Source: Diaminobutyricibacter sp. McL0608 (GTDB lineage Bacteria; Actinomycetota; Actinomycetes; Actinomycetales; Microbacteriaceae). From it: a DNA stretch of 64,000 bases. This document shows, piece after piece, positions 41,428 to 50,069 of this stretch. Both the position numbers and the translations under genes were made by a program. Under the pieces are notes generated by a model. It saw only the letters and a list, made by a program, of their open reading frames with translations. It was not told where the DNA came from and ran no database searches. How positions within the stretch are numbered: the stretch's first letter is position 1; each line of letters begins with the position of its first letter. The stretch covers positions 310,001-374,000 of the forward strand of contig NZ_CP154826.1 of the NCBI RefSeq assembly GCF_039613825.1, given 5' to 3'.

Positions 41428-42231
41428 TCAGGCTTGGGGAAGGGGCGCGGCGATGCGGCAGAGGAGTCCGCCGTCGACGGTGATCTGGGCGCCTGTGACA
41501 AAGCTCGCGCGGTCGCTCGCGAGGAACGAGACGACCTCGCCGATCTCGCCCGGCTGGGCGATCCGGCCGAGCGGATGCGCGCTGCCCCAGTTCGCGAGTA
41601 CCGACTCGATGCCCGCGGGGCTGCCGTCGGAGAACTCGGCCGCCGAGTGCCGCAGCATCGGAGTGTCGACCGAGCCGGGGAGCACGCTGTTCACGCGCAC
41701 GCCGTACTGGGCCTCATCGACCGCCATCGCCCTGCACAGCGCGTTGAGCGCCCCTTTGCTCGCAACGTAGGCGGCGACGAGGTTCTGGTTCGCCACGCCC
41801 TGAACCGAGGAGATCACGCCGACAGTGCCGTTTCCGGTCGAACGGATGGCGGGGAGCGCGACGTGGGCCGCGAGGTAGACGCCCTTCACGTTCACGTCGA
41901 ACACCTCGTCCCAGAGGGCGGGCGTGGTGCCGACGACGTCGCCGTAGCGCTGGATGCCCGCGGACGTCGCCAGGTGGTCGAGCCGGCCGAACTCGCTGAG
42001 CGCCAGGGCGACGGCGCGTTCGCTCGTCTCGATGTCGTCGATCGGGCCGATGGTCGCGACTGCGCGCCCGCCTGCCGCCTCGATCTCCGCGACGGTCTCG
42101 TCTGCTGCATCCCGGGTCAGTCCGTGCACCACGACCGAGGCCCCCTGCCGGGCGAAGGCGAGGCAGATGCCTTTGCCGATGCCTTGCGAGCCTCCGGTCA
42201 CCAGAGCGACCCTGCCGTCGTGATCTGCCAT
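41428..42231 (-). CDS. SDR oxidoreductase, possible sugar 1-dehydrogenase
   Basis: A 267-residue SDR with the TGGSQGIGKG loop at about 12-21, a Ser in ISSVQG, Tyr-Lys in YVASKGA and a DGG C-terminus. The NNAG motif is replaced by TSAGIQ near 90-95. The layout beside a lactonase gene suggests oxidation of an aldose to a lactone, but this is inference. Confidence 0.83.
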   Translation of the reverse strand: MADHDGRVALVTGGSQGIGKGICLAFARQGASVVVHGLTRDAADETVAEIEAAGGRAVATIGPIDDIETSERAVALALSEFGRLDHLATSAGIQRYGDVVGTTPALWDEVFDVNVKGVYLAAHVALPAIRSTGNGTVGVISSVQGVANQNLVAAYVASKGALNALCRAMAVDEAQYGVRVNSVLPGSVDTPMLRHSAAEFSDGSPAGIESVLANWGSAHPLGRIAQPGEIGEVVSFLASDRASFVTGAQITVDGGLLCRIAAPLPQA

Positions 42232-42246
42232 CGTTCTTCCTCTCGC

Positions 42247-43215
42247 TCAGTCGGATGCCACGCTGGGGCGCGACACACTCAAAGTCATTCTGATCGTCGT
42301 GGTCTGTTCGGGTGCGAGCGCGAGCACGCTGCGCCGCTCCGGGCCTGAGGTCTGTGTGCTCGCGGGTTCGATGGCGATCACACGTGCACGCTGGAACCAC
42401 GGGTAGTCCGCGCTGTAGTTCAGTTCTTCCCAGAACCACGCGTACGGGAGCTGTTCGGCATCCCACTCGACCTCGACGGCCAGCCCCGTGCGCGTGTTGG
42501 TGATGCGATACCACGGGCGCTCGAAGTCGGAGAGCCAGCCGAAGACCATGTGCCGGGTGCCCGGAGCTGGGAGGTCGCCGAGGTCGAGCGGTCGGCCGTC
42601 GACGGTCGTGGCATCGGGCCAGCCGAATTCCGTGCCGGCCGCGAGCGGGCCGGTCGTCTCGGGATCGGCCGTGAAACGTCGCGCGCCGGTCTCGATCCGG
42701 CAGGCGTCGGCGAGCAGGTCGGCCCCGAACGCGGGATGCTGCACGTAGTCGAATTCGAGCGGCTGAGTGCTGAGGTTCGTCAGCCGGTCCTGCACCTGCA
42801 GCGTGCCGCGGTGCAGCCGCACCTCGCGCTCGATCCGAACCGGCAGCGACAAAAGGTCGAGGCTCAGGATGGCGCGATCGTCGCGGGCGTCGACGACGGT
42901 CCACGCCGATACGGCCACCTCACCATGGAAGCCGAGTGCGGCCCCGTGGATGGTTCGCGCAGCTCCGGCGTTCGGCACGAGGGTCTGCCACCCACCGCGG
43001 TACCCGGCGAAGAAGTTCGCGAAGGGATCGGTGCTGACCGGTGGCACACCCGCGAGTACCTGGTCGGCGCGGGCTCGGGTCGGCGTCGACCACATCACCT
43101 CGGATCCCGAGCCGGTCTCTACGACGGAGAGCACGTCGGCGCCGCGTTGCGGGTCGAGCACAACCGTGAGCTGGGGGCTGGTGAGCGTGATCGCGTGAGG
43201 GGGGAACGGTGTCAT
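42247..43215 (-). CDS. Aldose 1-epimerase family protein
   Basis: A 322-residue galactose-mutarotase-fold protein: FFAGYRGGWQTLVPNAGA near 68-85, an HGAALGFHGEVA segment containing the His residues, and LEFDYVQHPAFG. The fold is beta-sandwich and these enzymes interconvert sugar anomers. The start at 43215 has a GAGGAAG site; the longer reading overlaps the upstream lactonase. It may feed the correct anomer to the dehydrogenase encoded next. Confidence 0.83.
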   Translation of the reverse strand: MTPFPPHAITLTSPQLTVVLDPQRGADVLSVVETGSGSEVMWSTPTRARADQVLAGVPPVSTDPFANFFAGYRGGWQTLVPNAGAARTIHGAALGFHGEVAVSAWTVVDARDDRAILSLDLLSLPVRIEREVRLHRGTLQVQDRLTNLSTQPLEFDYVQHPAFGADLLADACRIETGARRFTADPETTGPLAAGTEFGWPDATTVDGRPLDLGDLPAPGTRHMVFGWLSDFERPWYRITNTRTGLAVEVEWDAEQLPYAWFWEELNYSADYPWFQRARVIAIEPASTQTSGPERRSVLALAPEQTTTIRMTLSVSRPSVASD

Positions 43216-43229
43216 CTGCGCTTCCTCGA

Positions 43230-44108
43230 TCAGCCCGCGAACGCGGTGACAGGCACGCCGCGGGTGTCGGTCGCGACAGCGAACACGGAACCCGCGTCGG
43301 GCTGCGCGGCCAGCTGCTCGGCGTCGAGATCGGAGGTCGCGCTCGTGATGTAAAGGGTGCCGTCCGCACCGAAGGCGCACGACGAGGGCTGCGCGCACGG
43401 CATCGCCACGCGCCCGATGACCTCACCGCGCCGGTCGACCCGCAGGACCTGCGCGCCGCCCCACATCGCGATCCAGATGCCGCCGTCGACGTCGACGGCG
43501 AGCCCGTCGGGGAGGCCGTCAGCCTCGGCGAATGTTCTGAGCACCTCGAACGCGCCGAGTTCGCCGCTGTGGGCGTCGAACGGGGCGACCAGCAGCTGAC
43601 GTGTCATCGAATCGACGAGGTAGAGCTCCGTGTCGGCGGCGTTCCAGCCGAGCCCATTGGGGAGGGTGAGGCCCTCGTGCACGACCCGCGAAGTCGGGCC
43701 GCCATCCCAGACGCGCAGTGCGCCCTGACCGGGCACGAACTCCAGGTGGTTCATGCCGGCCCACAGACGGCCGCGCGAGTCGCACTTGGCGTCGTTGCTG
43801 CGCAGGTCGGGCGACGTGAAGTCCGGGGCGACGATGTTCAGTTCGCCGTCGACCACGAAGCCGTAGCCATCGGATGCTGCAACGGCGAAGCCCGGGGCAT
43901 CCTGACGGGGAACGGCGGCCCCGAGCATCGTGTCGAGCGTGGTCGAGTGCTGGTCACCGCTTGCGAGGTCGGTCTCGAAGAGTCCGCCGCGGGTGATGTC
44001 CACCCAGACGAGTCGTCCGGTGCGGTGGTCGAAGACCGGACCTTCGCCGACTTCGGAGCGGGCGCGGATGACCACGCGGGGGTCGGTGTATTCCTTCACT
44101 GACGTCAT
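43230..44108 (-). CDS. SMP-30/gluconolactonase-family lactonase
   Basis: A 292-residue six-bladed beta-propeller lactonase. Metal ligands are recognisable in SEVGEGPVFD (Glu), SNDAKCDSRGRLWAGM (Asn, Asp), LPNGLGW (Asn) and DGLAVDVDGGIWIAMWGG (Asp). GGAGA precedes the ATG at 44108. It would hydrolyse a sugar lactone to the free acid before dehydration by UxuA. Confidence 0.9.
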   Translation of the reverse strand: MTSVKEYTDPRVVIRARSEVGEGPVFDHRTGRLVWVDITRGGLFETDLASGDQHSTTLDTMLGAAVPRQDAPGFAVAASDGYGFVVDGELNIVAPDFTSPDLRSNDAKCDSRGRLWAGMNHLEFVPGQGALRVWDGGPTSRVVHEGLTLPNGLGWNAADTELYLVDSMTRQLLVAPFDAHSGELGAFEVLRTFAEADGLPDGLAVDVDGGIWIAMWGGAQVLRVDRRGEVIGRVAMPCAQPSSCAFGADGTLYITSATSDLDAEQLAAQPDAGSVFAVATDTRGVPVTAFAG

Positions 44109-44133
44109 TCTCGTCTCCATTCGCGGGCCCGGC

Positions 44134-44865
44134 CTACAGCACACCGTAGGTGCGGAAGGCCTCGGTTGCGCTCATCCCGTCTTCTATCGCGGCACGGACC
44201 TGATTCTCCGCGCCCGCCTTCTCCAGCGCGCGGGCGACCACTTCATCCTCCACCGCTCGAGGAATGACCAGGACACCGTCGATATCGCCGACCACGAGGT
44301 CACCGGGAGCGACGGACACGCCGCCGACCTCGACGGCCACGCCATAGTCACGGACGATCGTCCGTGCGCTCGAGTCCTGGGCGTAGGCGCCAGTGCTGAA
44401 GACCGGAAAGTCCTGTCCGAGCACCTTGGCGGTATCGCGATGGAAACCGTGGACGACCGCACCGGTAGCGCCGCGCGTCTGCGCCGTCGCCGTGAGGATC
44501 TCTCCCCACATCGCGGCTTCCTGCGCACCGCCGCGTGCGAGATAGACCTCGCCGGGTCGGAGGGAGTCGAGTGCCTCGGTGAGGTGGCCGAACGGCTTCT
44601 TCTGCGGGCCGAAGACGTCGGCCACGAGAACCGGCATTGCGCGACCGGCGAGCCGCATCCCAGGCAGCAGCGGCCGGATCTCCGGCGGAAGGAACTGGTG
44701 GAAGAAGCCCAGCTGGTCGAGGATGTCGCCGAGCACCGCGGTGTACAGCGTGTCGTTGATCAGCGCGAAGCGTTCTGCGTCCGCGATCTGCGCAGCCGCG
44801 TTCTGCGTGGCCGTGGTCTGGGTCATAGGGGATCCGATCGTGTCCGGTTTCGTGAGGTCTGACAT
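44134..44865 (-). CDS. RraA-family protein (HMG/CHA aldolase-like)
   Basis: A 243-residue RraA-fold protein: [12 protein letters not shown] near 43-54, a [15 protein letters not shown] stretch, [34 protein letters not shown] (with the RG...D metal/substrate motif) and [10 protein letters not shown]. Members are pyruvate-releasing aldolases, regulators of RNase E or dicarboxylate-handling enzymes. Start 44865 is chosen just after the permease stop; ATG 44826 is an alternative. Its part in this operon is unclear. Confidence 0.8.
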   Translation of the reverse strand: MSDLTKPDTIGSPMTQTTATQNAAAQIADAERFALINDTLYTAVLGDILDQLGFFHQFLPPEIRPLLPGMRLAGRAMPVLVADVFGPQKKPFGHLTEALDSLRPGEVYLARGGAQEAAMWGEILTATAQTRGATGAVVHGFHRDTAKVLGQDFPVFSTGAYAQDSSARTIVRDYGVAVEVGGVSVAPGDLVVGDIDGVLVIPRAVEDEVVARALEKAGAENQVRAAIEDGMSATEAFRTYGVL

Positions 44866-44872
44866 TCGAGGC

Positions 44873-45922
44873 TCAGCTGGTTGCGCTTCGACGGCTGCGG
44901 AAGACATTGACGAGCACGGCTACCAGCACCACGATGCCACGCACGACCTGCTGGGTGTACGGATCGACTCCGAGGAGCACCATCCCGTTCAGCAGTGTTG
45001 CGATGAAGAGCACGCCGATGACCGTTCCGGTCACGGTGCCCTTGCCTCCGGAAAGGGCCGCGCCTCCGATGATGGCTGCCGAGATCGCATCGAACTCGAG
45101 CCCGTTCGCGATCGTCGCGGTTCCGGCCGAGAGCTGTGCGCTGAAGAGCAGTCCGGTGATGGCCGCAACGACTGCCGTGATCATCATCACCAGGATCTTG
45201 ACGGCCTTGACGTTGATGCCCGACAGGTTCGCGGCCTTCATGTTGCCGCCGACTGCGTAGATGGAGCGGCCGAACACGGTCCTCTTCGCGATCACGCCGA
45301 TCACGATGAAGATCCCGACGAAATACAGCGCTGAGACGGGGACACCGGTACCCGGGCCCCAGGTGAACACGCGACCGGTGCCCCAGTAGAAGAACTCGGA
45401 CGACGGGATCGGAAGCGGGAAGTTGCTCGTGATGAGCTCGGCGAGGCCGCGGAGCGCCAGGAACAGAGCCAACGTCGAGATGAACGTGGGAACGCCGAAA
45501 TAGGCGCGCATCACGCCCGAGAACGCGCCGATCGCGGCGGCGACCACCAGGACGATGACGACGACGAGCGGGAACGGAAGCCCCGCCTTCACCACCAGGA
45601 CGCCGAGCATCGACGATGCAAGCGCGGCCATCGAACCGACGGAGATGTCGATCTCGCCCGCGATGATGACGAGGGTCATAGCGAGGGCCACGACACCGAA
45701 GAACGCTGCATTCTGGAGAATGTTGAGTTGGTTCTGAACCTGCAGGAACTGAGGTGACGCGATGGCGAGCACCACATAGAGCGCAAGGAATACCAGGAGG
45801 AGGCCGAAGCCGTCCCACGCGACGAGCCGGCGCAGCAACGAGGTCGATGCAGGTCGGCCCGTGTCGGGTGCAGGGGCGGATGGCGCCGGCGCGATGGCTT
45901 GGGGGTTGGGTGCTGTGCTCAT
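44873..45922 (-). CDS. Ribose/xylose-type ABC importer permease
   Basis: A 349-residue carbohydrate-uptake-2 permease: polar Pro/Ala-rich N-terminus to about 35, then 8-10 membrane segments including [13 protein letters not shown] and the ATPase-contact loop [12 protein letters not shown]. It starts two bases after the ATPase stop. Component of the importer serving the mannonate operon. Confidence 0.9.
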   Translation of the reverse strand: MSTAPNPQAIAPAPSAPAPDTGRPASTSLLRRLVAWDGFGLLLVFLALYVVLAIASPQFLQVQNQLNILQNAAFFGVVALAMTLVIIAGEIDISVGSMAALASSMLGVLVVKAGLPFPLVVVIVLVVAAAIGAFSGVMRAYFGVPTFISTLALFLALRGLAELITSNFPLPIPSSEFFYWGTGRVFTWGPGTGVPVSALYFVGIFIVIGVIAKRTVFGRSIYAVGGNMKAANLSGINVKAVKILVMMITAVVAAITGLLFSAQLSAGTATIANGLEFDAISAAIIGGAALSGGKGTVTGTVIGVLFIATLLNGMVLLGVDPYTQQVVRGIVVLVAVLVNVFRSRRSATS

Positions 45923-45924
45923 GA

Positions 45925-47433
45925 TTAGTCTTCTTCCTTCATGACTGACGACAGGATCTTGTCGGCGCTGGCGGCCGCACCGACGAGCTCCTCGCGGTTC
46001 CTTCCCGAGCGGAGGACGATCACCCGATCGCACACCTGACTGAGTTCCTCGAGTTCCGAGGAGACGAAAATGGAGGACACACCCTCGGCTGCGAGGTTAC
46101 GGATGAGCGTGTAGATCTGCGTCTTCGCGTGCAGGTCGACACCTCGTGTCGGCTCGTCGAGGAGCAACACGCGCATGTCCGCAGCCAGGGCGCGACCGAT
46201 GACGCCTTTCTGCTGGTTGCCGCCCGAGAGGGTTCCGATCTCCTGAGCGGGAGATGAGGCGCGGATCGACAGCTTGCTGAGGATGCCGGCTTCGAGGGGC
46301 GCCTCCCGGCGGGCACTGATCCAGAACTTCGGGAGGAGGCGCCCGCGCGCGGAGAGCATGGTGTTCTCTCCGATACCGAGGAGCGGGACGATTCCGCCCG
46401 CCTTGCGGTCCTCGGAGATCATCGCGACCTTGCGGTCGAGCATCCCGCGGGGAGTCCGACGATCGACCTTCTTGCCGGACACCCGGACCTCGCCTGTGGC
46501 GTCGCGACGGAGGCCGAAGATCGCCTCGAGCAGCTCCGTGCGCCCGGAACCCAGGAAACCCGCTATCCCGAGCACTTCGCCCTCGTGGAGGTCGAAGCTG
46601 ACGTCGTCGATGATCTGGCCCACCGCCAGGTTGCGGACCGAGAGCGCGACGGGCGCGGCGGAACGGTCGCGGTGATCGACTGTGGTGACGCTGGCGGTCT
46701 CACCGGCGACGAGCTCCGCGACGTACGCTGTGCTCGCGGTTGCAGCGGCCATCGTCTCGACCACGCGACCGTCGCGCATGACGGTGATGCTGTCGGCGAC
46801 GAGCGGGATCTCCTTCATGCGGTGGGAGACGTAGATGATCGCCACACCCTGGCCGGCGAGCCTGCGGACCAGAGCGATGAGCGCGTCGACCTCGCTCGCG
46901 TTCAGGGCGCTGGTCGGCTCGTCGAGGATGAGCACCTGCGGTTCGTCGACGAGGGCCTTCGCGATCTCCACCAGCTGCTGCTGGGCGATCGGGAGGTTGC
47001 CGACGAGTTCCCATTCGGGAAGGGTGACCCCGAGTTTGGTGAGGGCGCGGTGGGCTCGTGCCTGCAGTTCGGTGGCATCGATGAAGCCGCCGCGGTTGGG
47101 CCACCGGCCCATCGTGATGTTCTCTGCGACGGTGAGGCCCGGCACAAGACTGAACTCTTGGTGGACCACCGAGATCCCCCCGGCGCGGGCGTCGCCCGGG
47201 CCACTCCACTCGACCTCATCACCGGCGAGTACGATCGTGCCCGAGTCGGGCGAGACCGCACCGGAGATGACGTTGACAAGGGTGGACTTGCCCGCGCCGT
47301 TCTTGCCGAGCAGGGCGCGAACCTCTCCGCGGTTGAGGGCGAAGTCGACGTCGCTGAGTGCGCGGATGGCGCCGTAGGACTTGCTCAGCTCTCGGCAATC
47401 GAGGATCGGGCCGTCATCGGGGATCGCGTTCAT
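45925..47433 (-). CDS. Sugar ABC importer ATP-binding protein (two domains)
   Basis: A 502-residue RbsA-type ATPase with two nucleotide-binding domains. Domain 1 has Walker A GKNGAGKST near 43-51, a non-canonical signature region (LPIAQQQLVEIAKAL) and Walker B VLILDEPTSAL; domain 2 has the usual degenerate Walker A (GFLGSGRTE) and canonical LSGGNQQKG and VLLLDEPTRGVD. The start at 47433 has AAAGGTG at seven bases. It energises the permease encoded next. Confidence 0.92.
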   Translation of the reverse strand: MNAIPDDGPILDCRELSKSYGAIRALSDVDFALNRGEVRALLGKNGAGKSTLVNVISGAVSPDSGTIVLAGDEVEWSGPGDARAGGISVVHQEFSLVPGLTVAENITMGRWPNRGGFIDATELQARAHRALTKLGVTLPEWELVGNLPIAQQQLVEIAKALVDEPQVLILDEPTSALNASEVDALIALVRRLAGQGVAIIYVSHRMKEIPLVADSITVMRDGRVVETMAAATASTAYVAELVAGETASVTTVDHRDRSAAPVALSVRNLAVGQIIDDVSFDLHEGEVLGIAGFLGSGRTELLEAIFGLRRDATGEVRVSGKKVDRRTPRGMLDRKVAMISEDRKAGGIVPLLGIGENTMLSARGRLLPKFWISARREAPLEAGILSKLSIRASSPAQEIGTLSGGNQQKGVIGRALAADMRVLLLDEPTRGVDLHAKTQIYTLIRNLAAEGVSSIFVSSELEELSQVCDRVIVLRSGRNREELVGAAASADKILSSVMKEED

Positions 47434-47467
47434 GTGGTGCACCTTTGCAGCAGAGCGTGGAACGGAA

Positions 47468-47503
47468 GCGGATGGAGTCCGCGCGGCGGCGGACTCCATC
47501 CGC
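47468..47503 (-). terminator. Intercistronic hairpin after the binding-protein gene
   Basis: A perfect 15-bp stem beginning GCGGATGGAGT with a 6-base loop lies directly after the binding-protein stop and before the ATPase, with no T-run. It probably protects the upstream message and lowers downstream expression. Confidence 0.65.
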
Positions 47504-47510
47504 ATTCTGG

Positions 47511-48548
47511 TTACTTGTTGTCCGCGATGAACTTGTTGATGTTGTCCGGTGCGGAGCGGTCGTACACGACACCCGGGAGCTGGACGGAGAACGGGCTGTT
47601 CGTTCCGCGCGAGTGCGCCGTCTTGGCCATCTCGTAGGCACCCTGCGCAGTCTTCACAGGGTCCTGGCCCGTGCTCACCTGGAGGATGTTGTCCGAGTCG
47701 ACGAGGAATCCGGCGATCTGGGTGGAGATGTCGGTTCCGAACACCGGAATCGATTTGCCCGCCTGCTTCACGCCGAGGGTGGCGCCGACCGTGCCGCCGT
47801 CGTTCGAGGCCCAGATGGCGTCGACGTCGGGGTGGGCCGTCAGGATGTCGGTCGCGACCGCGGTCGCCTTGTCAGCGAGGTAGCCTTCCTGATCCGTGAC
47901 GTAGGTGACCTTCACGCCGGCATCGGAGAGCGCCTTCTTGAAGCCTGCTTTGCGCAGCTTGCAGGCGGAGGCGATGTCGCAGTTGAGGATCGCGATCTTG
48001 ACCGTCTTGCCTGCGTCCTTGTCCTGGAAGTACTTCACGGCGACATTGCCCGTGCCGGTGCCGAGCGCGGTGTTGTCGGTCTGGATGACACCCTTGACCA
48101 CAGCCGGGTCGGTGGAGTTGCCCAGGCAGTTGCCGTAGCAGATGAGGGTGATGCCCGCGTCGGTGATCGACTTCATCGTCGCGAGCGACGCTGCGTCGCC
48201 GGCGGGCTGCATGAGGATCGCATCGACCTTGGCCTGGATCATGTTCTGCGCGACCTGCGCCTCGGTGGCGGGGTCGTTGTTGGACAGGCCGGTGGTGACG
48301 GTGCCTCCGTCGGCCTTGACCGCAGCCTCGAGGCCGGTCTGGATGCCCTGGAAGTAGGTGTCGCCCTGGAGCATGATGAGGCCGACCTTCAGGCCGCCGC
48401 TCTTCGCACCGGAGGTGCTGTCGTCGCTTGCTGCGGCTGTGCCGGAGCATGCCGAGACGACGAGTGCCGTAGCCACGGCGAGGGTGCCGGTCACGAGCGC
48501 ACGTCGGACAGCTCGGGCGGAGCCCCCTCTGCGTGTTAGAGAAAACAT
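47511..48548 (-). CDS. Ribose/xylose-type ABC importer substrate-binding lipoprotein
   Basis: A 345-residue lipoprotein: basic N-terminus, hydrophobic core and lipobox VSAC with Cys34; mature domain opens with KVGLIMLQGDTYFQGIQTG. Internal cysteines in CYGNCLGN and NCDIASACK could form disulfides, uncommon in this family. AGGAGGAAG precedes the ATG. It is the promoter-proximal gene of the nine-gene leftward operon. Confidence 0.9.
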   Translation of the reverse strand: MFSLTRRGGSARAVRRALVTGTLAVATALVVSACSGTAAASDDSTSGAKSGGLKVGLIMLQGDTYFQGIQTGLEAAVKADGGTVTTGLSNNDPATEAQVAQNMIQAKVDAILMQPAGDAASLATMKSITDAGITLICYGNCLGNSTDPAVVKGVIQTDNTALGTGTGNVAVKYFQDKDAGKTVKIAILNCDIASACKLRKAGFKKALSDAGVKVTYVTDQEGYLADKATAVATDILTAHPDVDAIWASNDGGTVGATLGVKQAGKSIPVFGTDISTQIAGFLVDSDNILQVSTGQDPVKTAQGAYEMAKTAHSRGTNSPFSVQLPGVVYDRSAPDNINKFIADNK

Positions 48549-48570
48549 CGTTGTTCTTCCTCCTAGATTG

Positions 48571-48580
48571 ACTTGCAGGT
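48571..48580. promoter_or_regulatory. Possible GntR half-site before the leftward operon
   Basis: ACTTGCAGGT shares its ACTTG half with the palindrome at 48671-48684 and lies 22 bases before the binding-protein start. Weak on its own. Confidence 0.3.
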
Positions 48581-48645
48581 ATCACTGGTGGCGGAGTGGT
48601 GCTGTCGCTGCAGCGCGAGGCGCGGGTGCTTTTCGACTGCAGCGA

Positions 48646-48673
48646 TTGCGATGATCATATGGACTTGTATACT
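48646..48673 (+). promoter_or_regulatory. Promoter of gntR-eda-kdgK
   Basis: TTGCGA (48646-48651) and TATACT (48668-48673) are separated by 16 bases, with the predicted start point inside the operator that follows. Confidence 0.5.
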
Positions 48674-48684
48674 TGTTCGCAAGT
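48671..48684. promoter_or_regulatory. GntR operator of the mannonate locus
   Basis: ACTTGTTCGCAAGT has 5-base inverted arms around TTCG, overlaps the end of the -10 box and lies 22 bases before the regulator start. FadR-type regulators commonly bind such sites. Confidence 0.55.
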
Positions 48685-48705
48685 CAAATTATCCAGGGAG
48701 GCGTA

Positions 48706-49464
48706 ATGTCGGCCGAGTCGGTATCAGGTGATCCGGTTTCTCGCGTTCAGACCAGAGGTCGACCGTTCGAGGTGTTCGGCGACCTGCGTCCCACGGCCCC
48801 GCCACCTCTGCGTGGTCGGCGCTCTGACTGGGTCTACGAGGAGCTCAGCGAGGCGATTCGAAGCCTTCGGCTGCCTCCGGGCACAGCGCTGTCCGAGCCC
48901 GCCGTGGCGGCCTGGCTTCAGGTCAGCCGGGCCCCGGCGCGCGAGGCGATAACCCGGCTGGCGGATCACGGACTCGTCACCGTCGTGCCGCAGGTGGGAA
49001 CTCAGGTCGCGCCGATCTCGATGCGCGCGGTCAAGGATGCGGTGTTCATCCGGAACGCCTTGGAGACCAGCGCCTTCCAGGATGCGATCGGTGACGAAGA
49101 CCTCGAGACACAGGAACTGCACACCATCGTCGCCCGCAACCGGCAGGCCGCGCTCGACAACGATCTCGACGCGTTCTTCGAAACCGACGAGCGTCTGCAC
49201 CAGCTCGTGTTCTCCCTGGCCGGCGTCTCCCAGGTCTGGGATCTCGTACGCGGAACGAAACTCCAGCTGGACCGGTTACGGCATCTCAATCTCAGGGCGG
49301 CCATAGAGAATCCCGAGGTCGTCAGCGAACATCAGCGGATCGTCGAGGCGCTCGACAACCGCGATGAAGCGGGCGGGGTCGCGCTCATCCATCAGCACTC
49401 GTACCGCATCCTCGGTGACACCGAGGGGCTGCGCAAGGAACACGAGGGGTATTTCACCGCATGA
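48706..49464 (+). CDS. GntR-family regulator of the mannonate locus
   Basis: A 252-residue FCD-type GntR regulator with an unusually long N-terminal lead (about 38 residues) before the winged helix (VYEELSEAIRSLRLPPG, VAAWLQVSRAPAREAITRL, then VPQVGTQV). The effector domain contains DERLHQLVFSLAG, typical of FCD. AGGGAGG precedes the ATG by a few bases. It overlaps eda by four bases and faces the importer operon. Confidence 0.88.
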   Translation: MSAESVSGDPVSRVQTRGRPFEVFGDLRPTAPPPLRGRRSDWVYEELSEAIRSLRLPPGTALSEPAVAAWLQVSRAPAREAITRLADHGLVTVVPQVGTQVAPISMRAVKDAVFIRNALETSAFQDAIGDEDLETQELHTIVARNRQAALDNDLDAFFETDERLHQLVFSLAGVSQVWDLVRGTKLQLDRLRHLNLRAAIENPEVVSEHQRIVEALDNRDEAGGVALIHQHSYRILGDTEGLRKEHEGYFTA

Positions 49465-50069
49465 GCACCGTCGAAGACGCGATCCTGCGACAGCGGGCGA
49501 TCCCGGTGGTGCGGGCATCCGAGGCTGATGTCGCCTTCGCACTGTGCGAGCGACTCGTCGCGGCCGGTATCACAGTCATCGAACTCACTACGACGATTCC
49601 GGGTTGGGAGGAACTCCTCAGAGCTGTGAACCGCGACCTGGGCAGCGCAATCGTGGGAATGGGGACCGTTGTCGAGGAGGATGCCGTCGGACGCGCGGGT
49701 GCGGCCGGCGCACGGTTCCTGGTCAGCCCGTTTCCTGCTCCGGCTGCCCGAGCTGCAGCCGAACGCGACGGCATCCTGTTCATCGGGGGTGGATTCTCGC
49801 CTGGCGAGATCGCGGACGCGAGCCGTCATGGTCTCTGCAAGCTCTTTCCTGCGCACCTCGGTGGGCCGGTCTATCTGAAGACCCTTCGTGCGATCCTGCC
49901 GGACGCCCGCATCATGCCCACCGGCGGGGTTCGTCTCACCGACGTGTCGACCTGGCTTCACGCCGGCGCCGTCGCGGTCGGGGTCGGCAGCGACCTGTAC
50001 GGAGCACCGGATCTTGACGAGGCCGTGGCCGAGCTCGCCCGCCAGGTGACCCAAGGCGGCGAGGCATGA
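49461..50069 (+). CDS. eda: KDPG aldolase, second copy
   Basis: A 202-residue class I aldolase: AGITVIELTTT (catalytic Glu), GMGTVVEEDAV, LVSPFPAPA, CKLFPAHLGGP (Schiff-base Lys) and MPTGGV. It is clearly divergent from the copy at 19663-20268, so the two serve separately regulated loci. Overlaps of four bases on both sides couple it to gntR and kdgK. Confidence 0.92.
   Translation: MSTVEDAILRQRAIPVVRASEADVAFALCERLVAAGITVIELTTTIPGWEELLRAVNRDLGSAIVGMGTVVEEDAVGRAGAAGARFLVSPFPAPAARAAAERDGILFIGGGFSPGEIADASRHGLCKLFPAHLGGPVYLKTLRAILPDARIMPTGGVRLTDVSTWLHAGAVAVGVGSDLYGAPDLDEAVAELARQVTQGGEA

Noticed and set aside
40327-42348. Plus-strand ORF of 673 codons
   Set aside because: It runs antisense through uxuA and an SDR gene, both unmistakable; the product is a GC-shadow rich in Arg, Glu and Val with no domain.
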